A stretch of DNA of 64,000 nucleotides from Symbiotaphrina buchneri (GCA_001599915.1 BCIG01000003.1:310001-374000); one strand, 5' to 3'; shown: positions 46,661 through 60,532, numbered from the stretch's first letter. Notes: generated by a model from the letters alone, not told the origin. Numbers and translations are program-made.

Positions 46661-47370
46661 ATGGACCCAGGAAGTCCATGGGCGGGGTTGATATGAAATT
46701 GGAAGTAATTCTTTAGACTGGAGATATTTGCTTTGAGCAGATAGTTACCAACCAAAATTGATAGGAGCGCTGATATCACTGAGTAATCCTCAAATGGAAG
46801 TGGACTTGAAATTCTGGAGTTCTTAAGACTTTTGCAGAGAGCGCGCCAGCAGAAAAGGGTACAGATACTGGCGTCTTTTATGCCAAGGACTTAGCGTATC
46901 AAAGGTTTTGGCTGTCCAGGGGAGCTGAGCTTCGACTCCTACACCAGAGGATATACGTGACGACGTATCCCTAAAGGCTCTCATCTCTTGTGGGACGAAT
47001 TCCGATATCTGATATCCACTGAAGATCGTAGCAGTCCAATCCTCTCTCTGCAATCTTCCAATACATTGGTTGACAAAACATCCCAAACTCGGCCCATATG
47101 CGCGACATTTAGCTTTGGGTCATACCGAAAATGGACTTCCCGTCGGGAAACCTTCCTTTCCTACGGCGCAAGGTCCGCTCTGCCCCAAGCTGCCCCGCAA
47201 TAAAGCACCGAAGCAGCGGGGGGGCCCACGATATCAACATGCGCGGAAACTTAAGAGAGGCCGGCGTCCTTCGTTCACCGATTTCTTTTCTGCTCTTCTG
47301 TTCATCTCGCTGTTGAAGCCAGAGCTGTTTTGAAGAGATTGAATTGGTGCCAGGGACAAGAAGGATCGCA
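46661..47370. other. intergenic, 0.71 kb
   Basis: Between the transaldolase and the SDR, both on the plus strand. It contains the transaldolase 3' end and the SDR promoter; no repeat or RNA gene seen. Confidence 0.45.
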
Positions 47371-48542
47371 ATGGCTTCAACATCGTCGCCCGTCGCGGGC
47401 AAGACGGCTATCATCACCGGCGCTGGATCAGGTACGGCCCAACCTCCCAGCACTCTCCTCCACCTCCCTCTAGCCCTACGCAAAAACCAGACACTGACTG
47501 AATCCATTAATGTAGGCATCAACCTCGCCTTCGCACAGCTTCTCCTAGCAAAGGGCTGCAACGTCGTGATCGGGGACCTAAGCCTACGCCCCGAGGCCGA
47601 GGCGACGGTGAAGCAGTATAGCAGTCAGCAAGGCCCGCGCGCGGTGCTTCAGAAATGCGATGTGACCGTGTGGAAACAACTCGAGGCGCTGTTCGATGTC
47701 GCGAACGAGCATTTCGGGGGCGCGGATATCGTCTGTCCGGGCGCAGGGGTTTATGAACCTGTGAGTACCCTTTTCTCAGGCCTCTCTTCTCCCTCCTCCT
47801 CCTCCCTCCTCATCCACTTTCACTGTTCCGTTCCAAACGGGCAGGAAAAGCCTAAGATCCTCAGCTTATACTAACCCCCTCCCCCCGCCAGCCCTTCTCC
47901 AACTTCTGGGCCCCTCCGGGCAGCTCCTCCTCAGCCGACACGCCCAGCAGCAACAGCTACAAAACCCTCGACATCAACATCACGCACCCGATCCGGCTCA
48001 CCCAGCTCGCACTCGCACACTTCCTTCTCCCCACCGGCACCAACCACTCCCCGGTATCCCCGACGAACCCCAAAGCCATCATACACATCAGCAGCATCGC
48101 CGCGCAATCCGCACTGCTGACCACGCCGCTGTACATCGCGTCCAAGCACGCCGTGTCAGGGTTCGTCCGTAGCTTGGCTGCGCTGCAGGACGCCAAGGGC
48201 GTGCATGTTAGCGCTGTCGCGCCGGGGGTTATTAAGACCCCGCTGTGGACCGATCATCCGGAGAAGATGCGCATGGTGGTGGAGGGGAATGATGAGTGGG
48301 TTACGGCGGAGGAGGTCGGTGCGGTCATGGTGGATTTGGTCGAGGATGCGTGGGCGGGTGTGGGCAAGGAGAAATACAGGGGCGGCGAGGTGCTCGAGGT
48401 GGGCAAGAAGACGAGGAAGGTCGAGCTGTTGATGGATCCGGGCCCAGCTGGCGCGGGGAATACGGTGAGTAATCATCGGCTCGTGTATGAGGAGATCTTG
48501 GCTGGGTTGCAGGAGGGCTGGGGAGTGCCAAAGGAGAAGTAG
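47371..48542 (+). CDS. short-chain dehydrogenase/reductase (15-hydroxyprostaglandin-dehydrogenase-like)
   Basis: 318 residues in three exons: 47371-47431, 47516-47760 and 47892-48542. The nucleotide-binding turn spliced across intron 1 reads IITGAGSG-INLAFA (third Gly of TGxxxGxG replaced by Asn). VIGDLSLRP gives the acidic residue favouring NAD(H). CDVTVWKQL, VCPGAGVYEP, the active-site Ser in IHISSIAAQ and Tyr/Lys in YIASKHAVSG are present, followed by VAPGVIKTPLW. Fungal relatives are annotated as NAD-dependent 15-hydroxyprostaglandin dehydrogenase-like; the true substrate is unknown. Both introns are longer (84 and 131 nt) than most here. Confidence 0.9.
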
Positions 48543-48757
48543 AGAGACAAATGTCACGATATATAGAGAACAAGTTCTTGCAAAACGATCATCATCACGT
48601 ATAAAGCTATACCGTAGTCAAGTATCAACTACATGGCGCCTCCAGCGGCAGCATCCCAGTTCTGTAATTAGACGGAGGGATGCTTCTCAAGGCGCCAGCT
48701 GGCAGTAATGACCGATTTGCAATGACGGAAAACGAGCGGACAATGTTTGCAACGCAT

Positions 48758-49750
48758 CTAGGCGGCAATGCCAATGACACCGCAGGCGGGACGGGCACCA
48801 GCGTTACCGGTCTTCTTGGACTCTGGGTGGTCGGACTTGCCGAGATCGTCAGTGCCAGCGTGGGTGACGATAGTACGCTGCGATATCAATCGTTAACATC
48901 AGAGGAAAAGGAAAGCAATATCAATCAACGGGGATACATACTCCGAGAACGCTCTCAGGGCCGATGAGCTTGATCAGCTTGTCGGTGACGGAGCCCTTTG
49001 CGTTGCCCTGGCTGTCGGTCTTGAGGTTGCCCAAGTCGCCGACGTGACGCTCCTCATCTGAGGGAGCACCGTGGGTCTTGCCGTAGGGGTTGACTGGAGG
49101 GAAGGGTATTAGCAAAAGCCTGCAGATCAATCTTCGAAGCCAAAGGTCACTCACAGTGAGGGCCAGCGGAGGTGCATCCGTTGGTGTTGTCACCGAACTG
49201 GTGGACGTGGAAGCCACGCTCAGCGTTGGGGTCGTGGCCGGTAATGTCCCAGGAGACAGTGGTGGGGGAGCTCTCGGACTCTTGCTCGAAGGTGACGGTG
49301 CCCTTGACGTTGGAGTCACCCCGGAGAACGGCAACTGCGACGAATCAAGCATGGTCAGTGACGGGATTGGATGCAAGAAGTCATAGACTGCAAGGCAATG
49401 CAGGGCGAGGAGCTCTCTGATAGGTCTCTCCGCAAGCTCACCGACACCTTGATGGTTATGTGCAACCACCAGAGGGACGTCCGATGGCTCGAAGGGGAAT
49501 AGCAGCAGGCGATGACAGGTCAATCAGGGTCTTTCAGCTGCATTTAAGAGCCATATGATCCCTCGATGTCCTTCCTGCTAAGCCGATGGGGAAGAGCGAA
49601 GCATTGATGGTTCCGGATCTGACAGAACCGTTGCCAGTGAAACGTGCTCAATCCCGCTCAAACGACCCCACCTCGCTCTCATACACGAATCGGAGGGCAG
49701 GAAAGATCCAACAAGCAATGAAGGACGGGCCACTTACCAGCTTTGACCAT
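48758..49750 (-). CDS. SOD1: Cu/Zn superoxide dismutase
   Basis: Cytosolic Cu/Zn superoxide dismutase converting superoxide to O2 and H2O2. Exons: 49750-49738, 49334-49155, 49093-48942 and 48877-48758, encoding exactly 154 residues, the family norm. The start MVKA is followed across intron 1 by [18 protein letters not shown]. Copper ligands appear in GFHVHQFGD and at [12 protein letters not shown]; zinc ligands in [40 protein letters not shown] ends the protein with the disulfide Cys and active-site Arg region. The first exon is only 13 nt and intron 1 is about 403 nt, by far the longest in the window. Confidence 0.97.
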
Positions 49751-50758
49751 TTTGACGGTGTTTTGAGATGGGAATTGATGGATGTATTGAGATTGAGCGT
49801 GGAGATGTGAATGGAAGTTGTGGATTACTCGGAGACTGTCGAGGGAAACAATGAGTGGGAAAGTGAGTGCTGTAGCTAATAAGGAGAGCGAATGAGGGGC
49901 TCTTGGCGGCCTATCGCCGGCCGATGACGCAAAAACCAATTGGTGATAGCCCGCCTTTAGCGTCCGAAGCAGTTACATCGTTTGTCAGCGCCGACGGCCT
50001 GGATTACATGTATCTCGACATCAAGAACAGAATGATTCGGATTAAATGGAAGCCCTCATGGCCTTAAGCTCATTATCCTTGGATTCAGACGAAGGAATCA
50101 TCTCTCGAACATGAAAATCACTAGACTTCATATTGAAATCATGGGCATGATGAGTACCTCCCATCCTTCCGCTGTTGGAGCCGACTGGCTAGAAACACAT
50201 GGAGCTCGGACGGAGATGCCCGGCCCTCTGTGTTGTTCTGTTCCCCACTTCCATGTGGACCACGTCTTCTTCCGCACTTCGGACATAACGAGCCGCGAGA
50301 ACGAATGAGCAGAAAGAAGCAGCCCGAGACCGACCAGGGCGTCCAACCGGGGTATCTTCGATGGACTGGATCGCCATGACCTCCAGACCTCTGAATAATC
50401 AATCACGGCTCGCAATCAGCCAGTGCCGAGAACCTTTGGACATCTGGTGGCTTGTGGTAATCAATCATGCGGAGTTGCCCGGTCAGGATCATTTCCTGGG
50501 GTGGCTGGAGTTGAAAGGCTTATGCTCCTCTCCCTCAATGCTGCTACGTCCATACTGGATAGAATCCCTCCAATCAAAACTTTATCCAAGACGATGGACA
50601 GTAGAAAAAGTGCTCAAAACCCAAAACCAAAACCAAAACACGCCCTGGCGCCTGCGCACAGCATATCCCGGCAAACGCTAGGCAGGTATCACAATCCAGA
50701 AAATGCCCATCCCATCAATGCCGTCACATCGCAAACATACATGACTGCTGCCCACCCC
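49751..50758. other. intergenic, 1.0 kb
   Basis: Upstream region of the superoxide dismutase gene and 3' flank of the Rho GEF gene, both minus strand. A short CCAAAA repeat lies at about 50618-50642. No gene supported. Confidence 0.45.
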
Positions 50759-53700
50759 TCACTCTATCTGCCCCTCGTTCAAGAGCAGCTCCAACACAAT
50801 CTGACTCCGTTCAATCTCCGGATGCTGCATGCAAATCTTCACTGTCCGCGGCACGTGGCTTCCAGTGCTCTGGCCGTCATCCAGACATCTCACGTCCTTG
50901 CCGGCAATCACCTGTCTCAACCGCCCATTCTGCGCATTCCGAATCTCGATGAAATCTTGATCGAAAAGGAGGATATACGGCCCATACATCGCCGCCGCTT
51001 TGGCTTTACCCACTAGTTCCATAATCACGCTGCGACTCACATCCCCGTGCTTGTTGACGTAGACAGCACACTCTTCGTAGACATTTAGGAACTCCGTATC
51101 TGACAGCCGGAACATGCCGATAGGCTTTTGTCCAGACAATCGAGACGCGATCAGCTGTACGTGTGGTGCTTTGAGGTCCGGTACAGAGAATGGTTGCTTC
51201 TTGTCAAGAGTCAACACCTCGAAACCACGCGCAGTGGACACCGAAAGAGACGTGTGGAAGAGATTGACATTAAAGCAATCCGTAGGGATATAGAATTCGT
51301 CAAATTCTCGGAAGAAGTCGGTGGTACCCTTTCTTGAAAATCGGTGCTTCTTCTCTGTGGCTTTCTGGAAGACAGGTTCGAGCACCTAAAATCGTTAGTT
51401 GCAACCAAGCAAGAAGACTGGATACACTACCTTGAACGTGGACGAAACTCCGTCCTTCTTTTTGTAGAATACAAGCCTCCTATCCTTCATCCGTGCCAAG
51501 GCAAAGAACCCCACGTCCCTAGAGCCTGACAATCTTTGTGGTGCTTTCCTTGATGAATCTTGAGCTGATGCCGTCCCGTTTGCCATGGAACAAACAACAT
51601 CCAGGTGATAAGCAACAAGACTCTTTTCGGCCAGGACCAAAAATAGATTGAATTCTTCAAGGACGGCTATCTGAGTGACTCTCGTCGTTTGAATGGCCTA
51701 TACCCGTTAATGATACCCAAAGACCAGCATGCATCAAGCTTGCTTACATTTGTCCAGCCTCGAGGATTGGAGTATTCCGACATGTAAACTCCAAAATCTG
51801 TTCCCACTGCAACCATCGGCCGGCCTTGGGGGAACTCAAACGATGTAGCACAATTGACTTGCGCCCTACACACAGGTCCCGGCCTTCCAGAGTTTGCAAA
51901 CAAATCCTCACTATCCCGAATGGCCCTGTCTAGCGGTGTACCACGAATTACGATGCTCTTCTGCGAAGGAGTAAACGAGTCAATGGCAAATGCAGTGTCA
52001 GCCATGACTCGTAATCGGAATGGCTCAGCGTTCTGTGCGAAAAGAGCTGCTGCATGTCTTGTCTTGGCTTCGATGATCTTCTCGCACCATTCTTGCCGAT
52101 TGGAACCACTTGGAGCGTACAGTGTGTACACTTCTGATTTACCAAGGTGTTTGATCCGGAAAGGAAACATAATCTTTTCGTCCTTGGGACCCTCCAAAAC
52201 AGTGCTAGTCACAATTGTCTTGCCCGAAGCGTTGGTGTTCGCCGTAGCTGTCGAAGAGTCGGTTTTGGTCAGCTTTAATGCCCCAGGTCCAGGACTGGAT
52301 TGATCAGAAGGCATCCGTCCAAGTCGAAGATCATTAGGGCTCTGTGCCTGTACACGAGTTGCTGCATTTGATACAGAAGCAATTCCCTTGACAGAAGACT
52401 TGACCACTGGATCATCATTCGTGCTTTCTAAAATCAAAAGATCCATTGGAATCGGCTAGCCAGTGTTAGTAAATCGAACCCTACGGATGCTGCCATACTC
52501 ACAAGTTTGGAAACATCATAAATCTCTCGTTTCGCGCCTCCACCAATATCCCTTTGGGATACAGTCTTTGCAAGGACAAGGTAATGGTCGAAGAGAATTG
52601 CGTGCGTTTCAAGCCACGTGAACCGATTCGTACCAACCCGTTGCAGATCGCCTTGGTAGATGACCTCGCGGCCCAAATGGTTCAAATTCAGCTCGACTCG
52701 TTCCATGCCTGGCCTCAAGACCAACTTCGATGCTAATTCTGCCATATCGGCTTTCTTTTGCATTTCTGCCACCCTATTATCACACTCCAGCGTGACCGCT
52801 TTAATCTCGTCGATTGCCGTTTGTAGGTTTGCCTTTTCTTCACAATCTTGGAGCATGTGTTTGTGCACGGTCGACAGAAGCAGACTGTATCGCTGCAATC
52901 TCGTTATTGGCGCTTTCAGATATGTATCCCAACCTAGGCGCCTCGAAAGCTCGTTATTCCGGACTTGATCGAGAAACTGACGGAATAGAATATTCCTTTC
53001 CGACTCCTTTCGCACAAGCATAGTCGCATTCGGAAAATTGGCGGAATATTCGATATAGGCATGTTTTGCCTTTCGAATCCACTCCCGAAAGATGTCACTA
53101 AAACCCAAGACCCAAGGACCTTGCTCTTGCTGCCGATATTTCAATTGCGCAAGGAGATAATCTTCATTGGCCTTTTTGACCGCTTCGACTTTACCAAACA
53201 CTCCATCAACGAAGCTAGTAAGCCGTTTCGGTGAGAAGATGTTCAGTTTCAGGAGCTGATCGCGGTACAACAGACGTAAGACGTTCAACTGATCCATAAA
53301 CTCATCCTCGGTCTGGACAATCTCATGCAAGTTGTTCTGCCTTTCAATCTCCTTTTTATTGACACCTTCGACGTCTTCTTTCTTGAGCTTGTAGAATGTA
53401 GCCCAATCTTGATGCTTACGCTGTGGTGTTAACACCTCAGTCTGAAGGTTGATCTTTTTGAGCGTCCTGGAACAGTGATGGGAGTAGCATCGACCGGATA
53501 TCTCCTGCGAATGCACTTTCGGGGCATAACACCCAGAGCCAGTCAACTGCCATACCACGCCTGAGGTGGTCTCCAACCCAAACTTGACCCATTCTTCGTC
53601 ATGTACAAGCACTCCAGACGCGAAAAAGTCCTTAACAATCCTTGCAGCGAGAGTCTCGGCATCTGCAATATTCATCGTAGCCACTTTGTGTGTGAAGAGG

Positions 53701-56063
53701 GCAACGAGGCCTTCAACAATAGCTTGTTCTTTAAGATCAACTTCCCCTTCCGTCATATCAGCAAGCCACACAGATAAGGAGCTCAAGGCCCAGGGCTCAG
53801 TGCATTTCTTAAAATCCGCGCTTGAGATCTTTGCCGGATTATATTTCTTTCGTCTTCCAGGGGGCAAAGTCGGAAGATCAAGAGCAGGGGAAGTTAATTC
53901 ATAATCCGATTCTGCGACAGAAGTTCGAGCGCCTGTGTAAGGCACTTTAAGAAGCTTTAGTTTTCGGTCTTCCGCATCCGTCTTTGATCGAGCTGGCGGT
54001 ACCGCCTGCGGAGTGCTACTGTGACTTATCATAGAAGTTGATCTTGGGACCGCGAGATTCGCCCCTGAAGAAAGACTATCATATGCGTCAGGCGCCGCAG
54101 GGTATGGTCTACCGCTTGCGTCATACTGCTGAATAGTCGGCCAATTTGTTCCAGCTCCGTCACCAGGCGCCGGAGGTAATGGACGGGAAGACGGCGGTGG
54201 GAAGTAAAACAGATCTGGAATGTCATCTTCGGAACCTCCATTGACCTGCTCCCCAATCTGGCTCTCATCCCCTTCTTCAAAGCTCATCCTTCGACCATTA
54301 GCCGTAGGTTCTGAGAGACCACCCGTATCATTAACTTGAAACGGATGAAGAGTGTCCTGCCCTGACGTTGAATAATCATATCTTGGGCTTGGTAATGGCC
54401 GACTAGCTCCATAATCCCCGCCGTACGATAGATGAGCGTCCCAACCTCCGCCCAAGGCTCCCATATCCATATTATGATAATCACTGTCACTGCTCCCCAG
54501 TTGGTCCTGTACGTCTTCTTCGCGCGCCTGGGAATCATACAATCGTGAGGTATCGTCATTATTTGTTCGGCCATACCGTAAAGCTTCTTCTTCCTCAGCC
54601 ATTCGCATTGCAGCAATTCCAGCGGCTGCTTCGGCGTCACTCTCGCTACCATAGAGATCGTGACCCTGAACATATCCAGGAGTGGGCGGAAGCGGACTGC
54701 CGTTTGTATCACCATCGGTTCTGGAAGGCGAACCCCTTGATGATCGTGAGAATAATGGCTCAGGTTCTTCCCCTGCCTTGATTGGTGATCGGTCATCAGC
54801 TTCAATGTGGGGACTTCGTCTCCAACCCTGAGAGCCGGAATCCGCTCCCATAACTGCATCCTCAACCTCCCTGAAAATATCATCATAGGCATCATAAGCG
54901 GTATCATCCGTGAAGCTTGTCCTGTTGGTATAAACACCATTTGCACTTTGGGTATATTCTGTCTCCGTATCAGAATCTGGAGGTGGGCCCGGTAGCGGCC
55001 TTGCTTGCGGATGTTGACCGGTTGTCATCGATCGCTGAGGAGAATGTTGAGGTGGAATTGGAGGTTGGCTAGCCTGACTTGAAAGATAGGTCTCGTAAGA
55101 TGACGTGGAACTTGATCGAGTCAGATCCGGAGAGCCTGTCAAGGAGGATTGAGCACCATGTACAGGCGGGGCTGGAAGAGGGTGATGTTGTACCGGGGGC
55201 TGCCCGTAGGATGTTTGCCCCCTGTGAGCAGAAGATCCAGATGTTGGTCGCGCGGGACGAGGAAGAACATTGTTATTGATTGGAGGCACCGACGGAGGAA
55301 GAGGCGCTGGAGGGCTATAGGCTGACTCGCGAGGAGGCAACGGAGCAGATAACGGGGCAGATGGAGGAGAGGAAACGTATGATTGTGTTGGTTCATAAGA
55401 TGAGTATTGAGAGGGTGTTCTGGCAGGATAACGGTGCTGTGGCTCCGAAGGTAAAGGAGGACTTGCTGGCATGTAAGCCGCCTGATTCGAATGGCCCGGG
55501 TAAGGTGGCGTGTAGTTCGTGCCACCGTATGAATACTGCTGTGCCCCATAGTTGGTCTGACCATAAGTGGCTTGTGGATGATATGCCGCAGGATTGTAAG
55601 GCCGATGAACAGAGCCATATCCACTACTGAGATTTGTAGTATATGACTGCGGCTGATATTGGGTCTGCGGTCGCGGATACTGCTGGGGATTATAGGCTGG
55701 CTGTGCGGGTGCCTGTTCCTGACTCTGATATGTAGCCTGGTATGGAGCCTGATAGGCCGTCGATTGAGTCCTGTATGAGTTGGGCCAGGGCGACTGAGGC
55801 TGAGGAGGACTCGATGTAGGTATTATGTTTCCATTGACCAAACCGTTAGGAACGTAAGGTAACGGATCCCCTCCAATGCCGACGTTTGTCGAAGACCCGG
55901 CACCCACGATTGCATCATCCCCAGCCTCGAAGCTAGTCGTCCTCCTCAATGTATGGGCTCCCTGTCCTAGCCTCTGCAGACCGGGAGAGTAGGGACTCGG
56001 GTGGGCATGCGATGCATTGTTGGGCGGGGGATAATAGCCTGATCCATTGGGATATTGCGACAT
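50759..56063 (-). CDS. ROM2: Rho guanine-nucleotide exchange factor, Rom2-like (DEP-DH-PH-CNH)
   Basis: Activator of Rho1 in the cell-wall integrity pathway, 1720 residues in four exons: 56063-52503, 52455-51748, 51697-51431 and 51385-50759. The N-terminal 700 residues are low-complexity, rich in Pro/Gln/Tyr/Ser (for example YPRPQTQYQPQSY), likely disordered and phosphorylated. A DEP domain follows at about 755-870 (ALSSLSVWLADMTEGEVDL). The DH domain is about 905-1110 (NNLHEIVQTEDEFMDQL, then KAPITRLQRYSLLL), with a split PH domain at about 1125-1325. A citron-homology (CNH) domain fills the C-terminus (ARGFEVLTLDKK, YGPYILLFDQDFIEIRNA). This order is diagnostic of fungal Rom1/Rom2/Rgf proteins. 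The length exceeds yeast Rom2 mainly because of the N-terminal extension. Confidence 0.95.
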
Positions 56064-56810
56064 GGCAACCGTGACCCCTTATCTTTATAAACGAAGCGGT
56101 AACCTCCTCCAACTCGACTTTCAAATCAATGTTGCGTCAGTTCAATGATGCTGACCGATAACAGCTCACGGCGCGTTAGACAGGATGTAGGGACTCGGCC
56201 CGCGGATGAGTGGGCCAAACTCCGCATCTGAGTGGGTCGGGAACAGATGGAGAGCCGGAGATAAGAAGCGCGTCAACACTTCGTCACGTTTTCTATCGTT
56301 CCCCAACTGTCCGGCGCTTGGAAATGTCGTTGCCCGTTATGTGCTCAGTCGACCGGACGACAGTTGTGTCCATTCACTTGGCCAAGGCTGACGGTGAGAA
56401 CTTGAGACCAGGGGAGACGGCCGATCTGGGTCCAGTCCCCGGCAATATTGCGCATGGATGAATTACTATGCTCCGGTGACAGCTCAGCAGATTATTCATG
56501 CATGAGAGCGCACAATGATAATGCACCGCTCTTTGGTGCGTATAAGCGGCGTTTGTGCTTGTCGAGCTTGTCACTTGATGATTCGCTTTAAGCTCTACGG
56601 TAACCCAGCTTGGCGTGGGGCGCTGTCAGCCTTAAAAGGGCGGAGTGAGCGCTTTGTCAGGAGAGAAGGGTCCTAGCAACTCGTATCCGGTCAAAGCGCA
56701 TAAATTGAGGATCTTCTTGATTACACTATCGGGCAATACAATATCTTCGGTCATTGCAAATGGATTTGGCCTGCGCTATGTCTACTGTCTACATCAAGGA
56801 TGAGGTGTGA
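56064..56810. other. intergenic, 0.75 kb
   Basis: Upstream region of the Rho GEF gene and 3' flank of EMC1. Short frames only; no repeat or RNA gene recognised. Confidence 0.45.
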
Positions 56811-59800
56811 TCATGAAGGCGCTTCCCATCTGGCGTTAATCTGCTTCCGCCGGACCTGTTCGGATCAGTCAATGTTAGCGATTACCGAATCAAAGACAGG
56901 TCGGAAGATAGAATATAGAGACATACCATAGGGCGGAGGAATGCGACTCCGAGTGCCAGCGCTACAACTGTCCCAGTAAGTTGCAAACGATTGAAGCCTT
57001 TGCCAAGTATATCAAACTCCATGCTCGGGGCAATTCTTGTGCCAAACAAGTCTAAACCGTAAGCAAAAATAAGGCTCGTGCTCTCCAGCACTGCTGGTTG
57101 CACGATTATATCCTTTATACCCATAACCTCTCTCTTGTGCGTGATAATCCACTTGGGATCAAACTCAATCACAGGAGCATATCTCATGAGTCCTTCCTCT
57201 TTTTCTGCCGCATTTGGATCTCTTCCAACGGGGCGCCTTGGGTCCAGTGAGTATCGAGGGATGGCAATAAGAGCGTTTGAAGCTGGTAGATAGCAAATCA
57301 AATCCCTTATCGTGATTCCCTGACGAGTCTGTGAAGCTTTCATTGTGGAGATCGCTTCCGGAATGATATAGGCTTGAGAGACGACGTATGGCTTTAGAAT
57401 GCTTCCAGTAGCCGTCGTAGAGGGTTTGATAGCTGAATAGTTTGATGCCGAGCCCAATGGTCCACGGTCGTTTGGTACCGGTGACTCGTAAAAGTCAGCA
57501 ACAACCAGTTGGTATGACTTTGACTCGGCAGCATCCGCGACTAGAGAATCTCCCCAGAAAGAATAAGCTAGCCAGTTCTCACTCAGTGCCGAAGCAATAG
57601 GTTGGCTCGTGTCCACGCCCTCGTGAGTGGCCGCGTGAATTATTGTTCCGGAAACAGCGTCCAGAAGGTAGAACGTTGCCCTTGAGTGGACATCAGACAC
57701 TGTCGTAATGAGAAGCAAATTCGGATTCAAGTATTTGTAAAGGACTGATCGATCACCGAGCACTCTGCCTATTGATGCAACAGGATCGTGTAGCGGCCTA
57801 TGTGTGAGCGATATGATGCGTTCCTCAGGTTGTGGAGTAAACTCCCAAACAGACGGAAGGGTATTGCTCTGGTCCGTGACCTGAGATTGGAGAGCTTTCA
57901 CCTTTCCGTCTTTGTCCTGAACGATGAAACTGACCTTCTCATTCGCCATGTTAACGGCATCAGGAAGAACTGGCAGACCATCAGGAGTGACACCAACTAG
58001 CCAACTGTTGCCCTTGATATCCTGGACCAGCCCCGCAGTACTAATCTCGGAAGAGACCGTGGATAGATTAGATGACAATATTTTGCCAGTCAAAGCTGTG
58101 ACCACCAATAGTTCTCCATGACTTCCCAGAATCTGAACGGTGCCGGTAGATTCTTCAAAATGAATTCCTCTCACGTCCCATTTGGCTCCTATTGGGAGTT
58201 TCACAGCTGCAATGGTCCACACAACTCCACCGAAGTCTCCCGTGTCGAGCGCGTATAAACGACCGTTGTGTGTCGCAACAACGACGAGCTTTCGAAAACC
58301 GAAACTATCACGACGTAAATCCGAGCTTTTAGTATCGCCTGGCTCAGAATTCTTAAAGGAAGCCAGCAATCGCTTAGGCAGGGTCTCCAGCCAAGCTGGT
58401 AGCCGCTTAAGGTCCCTTAAGTGTCTCCTGACCCTATGGATATAGGCATGCAGTATTGTTTCGTGCACTTCCGCTTCAAGCTCACGCGCAAGGTCTTCGC
58501 TTTCGCCCAATTCAGCAAAGACGGCGGCAACTGCACCACCCAGCGCTTCGGTGCGTTTCCAGACCAGCTCTCCGTTCCTAACGAGCTCCCAATCGCCAGA
58601 GGCTAATGTCAGAGCAGACCGCACCGAATAGGTCGAGTCCGGCCTCGCGACTACCTCCGTAACAGCATGTAAGGGATGCGAATTATCCTTGAAGACACCT
58701 TCTGGTTTCGCCCTGGTATGGAGAGTCCAGCGGCTGAGAATACCATGAGACGCCGATGAGACGAGAATGACCTCAGAATCGGTGTTACGTGTGAAGAATA
58801 CGTTTGCATCCTGAGTACTGGTTGAGAAGGTGGCATGCCCACCAAGCTTTGGAAGGCTGTAGGCCAATTGAAGCTTTGAACCCACCAGATCAATGTGGTA
58901 GACCTCGGCCCAGTTTGAAGTTGCTGTTTGGTAGTGTACAAGGAAATGGGATAAGGCCTCGACTTTGTGAGGGGCATGAATTGTGATTCTCTCGAGTTGC
59001 TCGTCATTTTGCTTGGTAGTGATTGTTTCGACATGTCGTGAGCCCAGGATGTTTATTTTGAGGACCTTTTTGTCCTTGTCCGTCCAGGCAATGATTGGCG
59101 ATGCAGAGTTGCCTCCGACGAAGATAACTTGATCCTGGTGGTAAATCTCCTTTTCGGAGTGAAGAGTATGTTGCTCAATCTGTCTCCCAGTAGGGAGGTC
59201 GAGAGTTGTGACGATAGTCTTATATCCTCCTCCCGATGTTGCAGCTTTGAGTGACACGTAGTATGCATGTGTAGCGGAAGTCGATACCTGTAAGGGAATG
59301 TGGCTGCTGCGTTCGTCGTCAGCACAGTGTATCGTCTCCCCCGAGTCATGGATAGAACACACCTGGGTTCTGAGTGTTCCCATACAACATCGCCGGTATC
59401 CCCTCTTAGTCTCCTCACTGTATTGCCAGTCTCATCTCCCCAGAGGACAATGACATCCTTAATACCTGTCGAATCTTCGACGTCAATCACCTCAAGATCT
59501 TTTGATTCGCCATTGTTAAACTCATTGGCCCACACCAACTTTCCATCCAGCGCATCCCATGCCCGCACGTCACCCCCACCGGCACTGAATATGGTGTTTG
59601 CATTGTCGCCCGCCCTGACGAATCCAGTGGTGCTGTTGCTGGAACCACTGATTGATTGCCGCCATACTAGAGTACCATCTTTTGGGTTGACAGCACCGAG
59701 GATGAGCTTGTCGGAGAGGGCATAGAGTAGAGAAGCCTTGGAAGAGGATTGTGGTCGGTGAAAGAACACTGTATGCTCTTGTGGGATGCCTATGAGGGCA

Positions 59801-59898
59801 TGGTGCCAATCAGTATGATAGGCGTCATCAGCGAAGACGGCAAGCGTTGATGGTAGGAAGCTTGCGAGCAGCAAGAGCGCTGCATTGAAGCGCATCAC
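56811..59898 (-). CDS. EMC1: ER membrane protein complex subunit 1
   Basis: Subunit of the ER membrane insertase complex, 986 residues in three exons: 59898-59363, 59306-56927 and 56855-56811. A cleavable signal peptide opens the protein (hydrophobic core AALLLLASFLPSTLA). It is followed by a luminal beta-propeller with PQQ-like repeats (VNPKDGTLVWRQ, ALDGKLVWANE, GDTGDVVWEH). The C-terminal DUF1620-type segment has the conserved DLICYLPASNALIAIPRYSLDPRRP and a final transmembrane helix LTGTVVALALGVAFLRPM. The last exon supplies the short cytosolic tail VRRKQINARWEAPS. Splicing at the first acceptor CGCAG, not the next one, keeps frame and gives the family sequence SSHIPLQVSTS. Confidence 0.95.
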
Positions 59899-60532
59899 GA
59901 GTTATCAGCCTTTTGGCCCAAGGTCCATCAATTGATGTAGCTCGAGATCATGAGCAGGCCTGTTGTCGCTGAACTGCTTGCTAGAGCCAGGCACGCTGTG
60001 TCCTCTCTTGGAGCTCCGTGATCGACATGCTGCTTTTGCAGACCCTGTGCTCGCCAAAAGCGGCACCCAACCGGAACATCATCCCCCTGTTGTACTCTTA
60101 GGGGTAACAGTACCGACATTTCAGCACACCGGCATTGAATTTTATGTGTAATCAATGTAGGCGATCGAGTCAATGGATACAATTGCCTAATTGCTACTTA
60201 AGAGTAGTCTACACAAAGAGCCTGCCTCCCAAAGACTGACCACAACGAGCCTGTCTGTGTGCCTTGGAGCCAAAAGGTTATACCAAGCATCATCATGCTA
60301 GACCAACCATCCCAATCAAGACCTTAGAAGCTCTGCAGTGATTGCCAATGAGCTAACAGGTTTGGCCAATCCAATGGATTCCTCTGCCCTCAAAGAAATA
60401 TTGTAAACCAAAGCCTCGGTATCTTGAGCTTCAATGAAAGAGTGATACAGCTTTGAGTGGACAGAACAAAAGGAAAAAATAATAAAGAGTGACTATCATC
60501 ATCCGGATCAGCTTAATTGCCGAGTGAGCACC
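59899..60532. other. intergenic, 0.63 kb
   Basis: EMC1 promoter region and 3' flank of the Ser/Arg-rich gene. No coding or RNA feature supported. Confidence 0.45.

Noticed and set aside
48543-48757. Extra 3' exon for the downstream SDR
   Set aside because: The SDR frame ends in a clean stop at 48542, and the remaining sequence is the 3' flank of SOD1 on the other strand.
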